From Rotaria macrura (Eukaryota > Rotifera > Eurotatoria > Philodinida > Philodinidae), in NCBI GenBank assembly GCA_900239685.1, contig OENT01000137.1, forward strand, positions 62,001-126,000: 64,000 nucleotides of DNA. Direction: 5' to 3'. Within the stretch, counting starts at the first letter, position 1. Each line of letters starts with the position of its first letter. The position numbers were made by a program, and so were the translations under genes. Positions 63,501 through 64,000 of this stretch are shown piece after piece. Under the pieces are notes generated by a model that saw only the letters and a program-made list of their open reading frames with translations, was not told where the DNA came from and ran no database searches.

Positions 63501-63598
63501 GATCTCATTATTTGTTCTTAATTTTAGCCCAAGCTGAACAAGCTATTGAATATACTAAAGAATTACTGAAGAAAATTGAAGATATAATGTATCCATGA
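29747..63598 (+). CDS. SACS: Sacsin homologue (giant J-domain/HEPN co-chaperone), multi-exon
   Basis: Sacsin is a very large cytosolic co-chaperone linked to Hsp70, intermediate filaments and mitochondrial distribution. The model joins 29747-29915, 34438-35299, 37312-37781, 38963-39484, 48441-49385, 49875-50396, 51971-52762, 52848-53294, 54350-55021, 55085-55666, 56465-57402, 57465-58120, 58180-58646, 60134-61333, 61536-62432, 62532-62689, 62750-62957 and 63528-63598. All joins keep frame, giving about 3525 residues. Order: a degenerate GHKL-like region (residues about 65-250), long SIRPT-type helical/middle regions, a second N-truncated SIRPT-like region (about 2080-2680), the sacsin C-terminal linker (2682-3080), a J-domain with HPD (about 3165-3235) and HEPN (about 3393-3525). 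Human sacsin is about 4579 residues. C-terminal identity is clear; the first exon is one of several candidates. Confidence 0.88.
30282..30429 (+). CDS. SACS: Sacsin alternative first exon B (candidate)
   Basis: ATG 30282 opens 49 codons (MLFNINNFDQRRVANKIRQV...) and ends at C|GTATGT in phase 1. A TTTCTTCAG just upstream (to 30276) could be an acceptor, so this may be a second exon holding the start codon rather than a true first exon. Used as an internal exon after exon A it would hit a stop, so it is exclusive with A. Confidence 0.4.
30546..30587. repeat. (ATG)14 microsatellite
   Basis: Perfect trinucleotide run in the first long intron, downstream of candidate first exon B. Confidence 0.95.
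31624..31641. repeat. (CA)n microsatellite
   Basis: About nine CA units in the first long intron, followed by an AT-rich and A-rich stretch. Confidence 0.9.
32077..32134 (+). CDS. SACS: Sacsin alternative first exon C (candidate)
   Basis: ATG 32077 opens 19 very basic codons (MKTHTRKRARKTTSGPIHR) and ends at AGAG|GTGAGA, a strong donor, in phase 1. A polypyrimidine-rich tract lies about 280 bp upstream (31790-31818). The short length means the reading frame alone is weak evidence; the donor and phase carry the call. Confidence 0.4.
33770..33815. promoter_or_regulatory. CT-rich tract ahead of first exon D
   Basis: TCTCTCACTCTCTCTTCTGG-type tract followed by TCCCCTTCTTCCTC, about 170-200 bp upstream of ATG 33983. 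It resembles the GA/CT tracts at the other candidate first exons. A promoter role is inferred. Confidence 0.35.
33983..34013 (+). CDS. SACS: Sacsin alternative first exon D (candidate)
   Basis: ATG 33983 with ten codons (MDKNLDELKF) ends at TTTG|GTAAGT, a consensus donor, in phase 1. It is the candidate closest to the exon at 34438, only 424 bp away. The short reading frame makes it dependent on transcript support. Confidence 0.45.
34438..35299 (+). CDS. SACS: Sacsin exon 1: degenerate GHKL/HSP90-like region
   Basis: Acceptor TATTTAG, phase 1; donor AAAAG|GTTTGC, phase 2. The 287 residues align by pattern with a sacsin SIRPT N-terminus: QGVALCITYD, LTEQQWEDIFGI, FFHLTDFLCILSGSRVVYYD and YNGTLIRLPLRT. 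The ATP-binding signatures are not conserved: the N-box E/N/D-D residues (normally ELIQNADDA) are replaced by TFLTYGQLLGA. The GRFGLGFNSVYHLTD block is reduced to SKTASSFFHLTD. An in-frame ATG at 34491 could also serve as a start. Confidence 0.85.
35300..37311 (+). other. Sacsin intron, 2.0 kb
   Basis: AT-rich; no recognised exon or repeat. The acceptor at its end is phase 2, so the phase-1 alternative first exons cannot join there. Confidence 0.6.
37312..37781 (+). CDS. SACS: Sacsin exon 2
   Basis: Joins exon 1 through a split Ser codon (AG|T) and continues SDASRWLLSIHKEP, then SSRILYYGTIPSLN and LIWELMPDIDEH, matching the middle part of a SIRPT region downstream of the ATPase-like fold. 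Donor ATAG|GTAAGA, phase 1. Confidence 0.85.
37782..38962 (+). other. Sacsin intron, 1.2 kb
   Basis: No coding or repeat content recognised. Confidence 0.6.
38963..39484 (+). CDS. SACS: Sacsin exon 3
   Basis: Acceptor GTTCAG, phase 1; donor CAAG|GTAAAC, phase 1 (symmetric exon). Encodes GKQELFYSVTEGWGYVAIED, then PIVILPPHVINGL and LTFEQKILLLKYIILND, the typical sacsin repeat pattern after the ATPase-like domain. Confidence 0.88.
39787..39845. promoter_or_regulatory. GAGA-rich tract ahead of first exon E
   Basis: GAGAGTGAGAC...GAGAGTGAGAGAGAGAGA tract about 150-200 bp before ATG 39996, followed by a locally GC-richer stretch (39865-39950). It resembles a promoter/5' leader inside the 9-kb intron. 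Inference only. Confidence 0.4.
39996..40098 (+). CDS. SACS: Sacsin alternative first exon E
   Basis: ATG 39996 opens 34 codons (MYRSPYNNGMANYYDRYSDN...) rich in Arg/Ser/Tyr/Asn, unlike intron translations, and ends at CGAG|GTAATG in phase 1. It could splice to the phase-1 acceptor at 48441, giving a protein without the degenerate GHKL region. The GA-rich tract upstream supports a promoter. Confidence 0.55.
41640..41658. repeat. (CTT)n microsatellite
   Basis: Six CTT/TCT units about 30 bp upstream of candidate first exon F. Confidence 0.9.
41689..41836 (+). CDS. SACS: Sacsin alternative first exon F
   Basis: ATG 41689 opens 49 codons (MGNMNCTASSYSSSNFTTNT...), Ser/Thr/Asn-rich, and ends at AAAG|GTAATG in phase 1. 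It begins with MGN-x-x-C, and an N-terminal Gly with a nearby Cys could be lipidated; this is only a suggestion, since position 6 is not the usual Ser. CT repeats lie immediately upstream. Confidence 0.55.
41980..42064. repeat. Two (AT)n tracts
   Basis: AT dinucleotide runs at 41980-42000 and 42044-42064 in the 9-kb intron. Confidence 0.9.
42065..45190 (+). other. Middle of the 9-kb sacsin intron
   Basis: AT-rich; no exon, gene or repeat recognised. Confidence 0.5.
45198..45219 (+). promoter_or_regulatory. TATA box and GA tract ahead of first exon G
   Basis: TATAAATA at 45198-45205 is followed at once by AGAGAGGGAGAGGA. A start site about 30 bp downstream would leave a leader of roughly 40 bp before ATG 45271. 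This is the clearest core-promoter-like arrangement among the candidates. Confidence 0.45.
45271..45451 (+). CDS. SACS: Sacsin alternative first exon G
   Basis: ATG 45271 opens 60 codons (MPRNSLTSNNSLKDTKKFVP...) and ends at TACG|GTATGT, a strong donor, in phase 1. The peptide is basic and Ser-rich with two cysteines near LVCRTCS and no recognised domain. Frame, donor strength and the upstream TATA box make it the best-supported candidate in the 9-kb intron. Confidence 0.6.
46139..46200. promoter_or_regulatory. CT-rich tract ahead of first exon H
   Basis: CTCTCTTTCGCTTGCTTGCTC then a long CT run and TTTTTTTCTCTC, about 200-270 bp before ATG 46407. A TATATAAA at 46376-46383 lies nearer to the ATG. 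Confidence 0.4.
46407..46758 (+). CDS. SACS: Sacsin alternative first exon H
   Basis: ATG 46407 opens 117 codons (MDSRYPSSTSMPQHYDFMMN...), the longest candidate. It is Ser/Pro/His/Arg-rich, clearly protein-like, and unlike flanking intron translations. The only phase-1 donor before the stop is GAGG|GTTCGT, which is weak. Acceptors at 48441 and beyond accept phase 1. It could instead be a small independent gene with the stop at about 46793. Confidence 0.45.
46880..46899. repeat. (TA)n tract
   Basis: Short TA dinucleotide run in the 9-kb intron, after candidate first exon H. Confidence 0.85.
46900..48440 (+). other. 3' part of the 9-kb sacsin intron
   Basis: AT-rich, with a TA run near 48380-48396. 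No further exon candidate with a compatible donor was found. Confidence 0.5.
48441..49385 (+). CDS. SACS: Sacsin exon 4 with poly-glutamine
   Basis: Acceptor TTCATAG, phase 1; donor TTTAG|GTAAAT, phase 1. Encodes AKDFADLVMLPREWRRGDD, a good match to the sacsin segment that follows each ATPase-like half (LLxxLFPxEW type), then a long helical region. It ends with twelve consecutive Gln (codons 49298-49333) before NSKNINSKSDQQ. This is the entry point for the 39.9-46.8 kb first exons. Confidence 0.88.
49298..49333 (+). repeat. SACS: (CAA/CAG)12 coding repeat
   Basis: Twelve Gln codons in frame in sacsin exon 4, eleven CAA and one CAG. Confidence 0.95.
49386..49874 (+). other. Sacsin intron, 489 bp
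   Basis: No other content recognised. Confidence 0.7.
49875..50396 (+). CDS. SACS: Sacsin exon 5
   Basis: Acceptor TCTTTAG, donor CAAG|GTATAT, symmetric phase 1. Encodes GKWLLSNCMNLIISDVV, RKGELCACQHMFDP and LRQFLNNAQWVPV, the sacsin pattern of a LF/FDP box followed by helices and a W-V-P element. Confidence 0.87.
50397..51970 (+). other. Sacsin intron, 1.6 kb
   Basis: AT-rich. An open stretch near 51330-51440 reads plausibly, but its nearest donor is phase 0 and it is not called. Confidence 0.55.
51971..52762 (+). CDS. SACS: Sacsin exon 6
   Basis: Acceptor ATTATAG, donor ACAG|GTAGAG, symmetric phase 1. The first residues (GSLDPRHYFVTPREICDK, then LVGAVALVTS) match the sacsin element preceding the second half of a SIRPT. 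A Ser-rich linker (SSPSSSPSSSSSTTTN) is followed by helical segments. Confidence 0.87.
52848..53294 (+). CDS. SACS: Sacsin exon 7
   Basis: Acceptor TTCCAG after an 85-bp intron, donor CTCG|GTAAGA, symmetric phase 1. Encodes helices and CCIPCTPNGRTLNKPSKLIH with RLASLYSD and LNVLKLLG, the sacsin cIPt..g.l.kPseLidP motif followed by an LRxLGM box completed in the next exon. Confidence 0.88.
53295..54349 (+). other. Sacsin intron, 1.1 kb
   Basis: Contains a TA tract at about 54210-54240; nothing else recognised. Confidence 0.6.
54350..55021 (+). CDS. SACS: Sacsin exon 8
   Basis: Acceptor TTCATAG, donor CTTG|GTAAAA, symmetric phase 1. Starts GMKCDDNLVTWPELVERCES, completing the sacsin LG(M)...L.W..l.era.s box. 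It then has an acidic/Ser-rich linker and FIPIKSRPLELNG. An alternative donor at ACAG|GTTTAG slightly upstream is also phase 1 and would drop about 18 residues. Confidence 0.86.
55085..55666 (+). CDS. SACS: Sacsin exon 9
   Basis: After a 63-bp intron, acceptor CTTATAG, donor ATGG|GTAAGT, symmetric phase 1. Encodes LIYFTDPSS, NHLKPYYYSMPLSLHKRYKY and IYLPNVDCVLHAGSNLCFYP, the end-of-repeat pattern of sacsin (LYLPd.ngvL.pas.LcfnD). Normally the next SIRPT with its own GHKL fold would follow. Confidence 0.88.
56202..56268 (+). CDS. SACS: Sacsin alternative first exon I, short isoform (candidate)
   Basis: ATG 56202 opens 22 basic codons (MSSTPLKRNHHTISVDVRPT...) and ends at AATC|GTAAAG in phase 1, 196 bp before the phase-1 acceptor at 56465. 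A TTTTAAAGG at 56130-56138 could act as a TATA-like element. Used here, it gives a protein of about 1550 residues with only the C-terminal repeat, the J-domain and HEPN. Confidence 0.5.
56465..57402 (+). CDS. SACS: Sacsin exon 10
   Basis: Acceptor ACTTAG, phase 1; donor TCC|GTAAGA, phase 0. It opens with a Ser/Asn-rich linker, where a GHKL domain would be expected, then NLSDDDIIIILKYFNDFL and LKIYKPLWGIAS, matching the second half of a sacsin SIRPT. The repeat therefore appears N-terminally truncated. Confidence 0.85.
57465..58120 (+). CDS. SACS: Sacsin exon 11
   Basis: After a 62-bp intron, acceptor TTTTTAG, phase 0; donor TCAG|GTAATT, phase 2. Encodes RDPPEICPIYELYDPN and FLKECGLRSYIP, the sacsin lyDP....l..ll....fP......+L+.lGl box. 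Confidence 0.88.
58180..58646 (+). CDS. SACS: Sacsin exon 12
   Basis: After a 59-bp intron, acceptor CTTGTAG, phase 2; donor CCTG|GTAAGA, phase 1. Encodes GKYFCLNLPIVDEIPPFLF and YKEFFLQIGVQSEPHP, the closing part of the last SIRPT-like region (k.Ll..lGv). Confidence 0.86.
58647..60133 (+). other. Sacsin intron, 1.5 kb
   Basis: AT-rich; no exon candidate or repeat recognised. Confidence 0.6.
60134..61333 (+). CDS. SACS: Sacsin exon 13: C-terminal linker region
   Basis: Acceptor TTTCTAG, donor CAAG|GTAAAT, symmetric phase 1. The 400 residues follow the region between the last SIRPT and the J-domain of vertebrate sacsin: a start like LYLVSNDFKLVKS, I+VTCVEYLET, YFTLCLARALSPCLG, AALLATTIGQMSKLL, then HQILPGDLCVYRVNDLYIYC and a polar tail. 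It fits the XPCB-bearing segment by position; I cannot confirm the XPCB fold. Confidence 0.87.
61536..62432 (+). CDS. SACS: Sacsin exon 14: J-domain
   Basis: Acceptor CCTCTAG, donor GGAA|GTAAGT, symmetric phase 1. A Ser/Asp-rich lead precedes a J-domain: VRQAYQLTGQERKKTVKKLL and LKWHPDKNPGRERFAAEVFK. The catalytic HPD tripeptide is encoded at 61895-61903, so stimulation of Hsp70 ATPase should be retained. A polar Asn/Ser-rich linker leads to HEPN. Spacing and sequence match the sacsin J-domain closely (VEQAWxLPExERKKxxxRLxLKWHPDKNP pattern). Confidence 0.95.
62532..62689 (+). CDS. SACS: Sacsin exon 15: HEPN, first part
   Basis: Acceptor AATAATAG, phase 1; exon ends AGG|GTATGA, phase 0. Encodes ADRWLKQAQHDLESAYSD and WACYKCYR, helix 1 and the start of helix 2 of HEPN, closely similar to the sacsin WVCFKCY element. 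Confidence 0.92.
62750..62957 (+). CDS. SACS: Sacsin exon 16: HEPN, middle
   Basis: After a 60-bp intron. Encodes AAEKALKAYHYYKDTG, VDNDVREIGYKLYKWIG and YPNAARFAKIPAEVFTV, matching the sacsin RYPDLLPFPQIPNDRF-type segment. In vertebrate sacsin this domain dimerises and binds nucleotides. Confidence 0.92.
62958..63527 (+). other. Last sacsin intron, 570 bp
   Basis: No other content recognised. Confidence 0.7.
63528..63598 (+). CDS. SACS: Sacsin exon 17: HEPN last helix and stop
   Basis: Acceptor ATTTTAG, phase 1. Encodes QAEQAIEYTKELLKKIEDIM and ends YP-stop (TGA 63596-63598), matching the last helix and C-terminus of sacsin. Confidence 0.9.
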
Positions 63599-64000
63599 AA
63601 AAAACTATCGATCAGTCTTCCTTCCTCATCTCTAGTCAAATCTTTCTTCGATTCCTTACAGTATGCGCTCGCATTCATATTGTTGTGACGTATCGTTCCC
63701 TCTTTTCTTTTCATTTTCTTGTCTATCTTAATTCTGTATTTTCCTAATATCGAAAGAGATGGTCCAATCATCTCTATTTCTTCTCTTTTTTTTTGTTATA
63801 CATTATTATTTTTTTGCTGTTGCTGTTTGTTTTTCTTTTTCGTTCCTTTTCTTCTTTTTTTATACGAGCTTTAGATTTAGCAACATGTCTATTAACAAAA
63901 TGAAAATAGGAGATGAGGGGGGATTGATGTACAGAAGTTATATTCATATTTCTCGTTTTCTTTCTACGTTCTTTCTCTTTTCGTCCTTTGTCTTACTTTA
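63599..64000 (+). other. Sacsin 3' UTR/flank
   Basis: T-rich and pyrimidine-rich sequence; no AATAAA seen before the window ends. Confidence 0.5.

Overview
This is an AT-rich animal genomic window. Introns have GT-AG ends, several are only about 60 bp long, and there is no bacterial-style gene packing. A decayed seven-transmembrane receptor with the hallmarks of the rotifer-type 7TM expansion, a FLYWCH relic and several small inverted-repeat transposons together suggest a bdelloid rotifer or close relative. That assignment is inferred from sequence style, not from a database match.

Layout. (1) 1-3437: a complete minus-strand class A (rhodopsin-like, peptide-receptor type) GPCR gene of five coding exons, with a 319-bp MITE (750-1092) beyond its 3' end. 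(2) 3438-29500: about 26 kb with no intact gene that I can recognise. It holds a hAT-like MITE with an 8-bp target duplication (12903-14165), a perfect-arm hairpin (18812-18900), a 1.1-kb TIR element built of CGTAAACG-type repeats (19113-20241), an inverted-repeat element carrying a broken FLYWCH domain (20340-21110) and a 7TM pseudogene (21889-22831). (3) 29500-63598: one large plus-strand gene, a sacsin (SACS) homologue. I could join 18 coding exons in frame, about 3525 codons. The C-terminus is unmistakable: sacsin C-terminal linker, a J-domain with HPD, and an HEPN domain.

Main observation. The three stretches of long intron in the sacsin locus contain short ATG-initiated open segments: 29747, 30282, 32077, 33983, 39996, 41689, 45271, 46407 and 56202. 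Each ends at a GT donor in phase 1. The downstream acceptors (34438, 48441, 56465) are also phase 1, and most have GA/CT-rich tracts just upstream. This looks like a set of alternative promoters with interchangeable first exons. They would feed three nested protein classes: full length, one lacking the N-terminal GHKL-like region, and a short C-terminal form that keeps the J and HEPN domains. Thirteen of 17 introns in the chosen model are phase 1, and exons 3-9 are all symmetric 1-1, so many such joins keep the frame.

A second observation is that the only GHKL/HSP90-like region visible in this sacsin (exon 1) has lost the N-box and glycine-box residues, so it looks like a pseudo-ATPase. The protein is also about 1000 residues shorter than human sacsin. 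The model was built by eye from splice signals and reading frame; transcripts have not been consulted.
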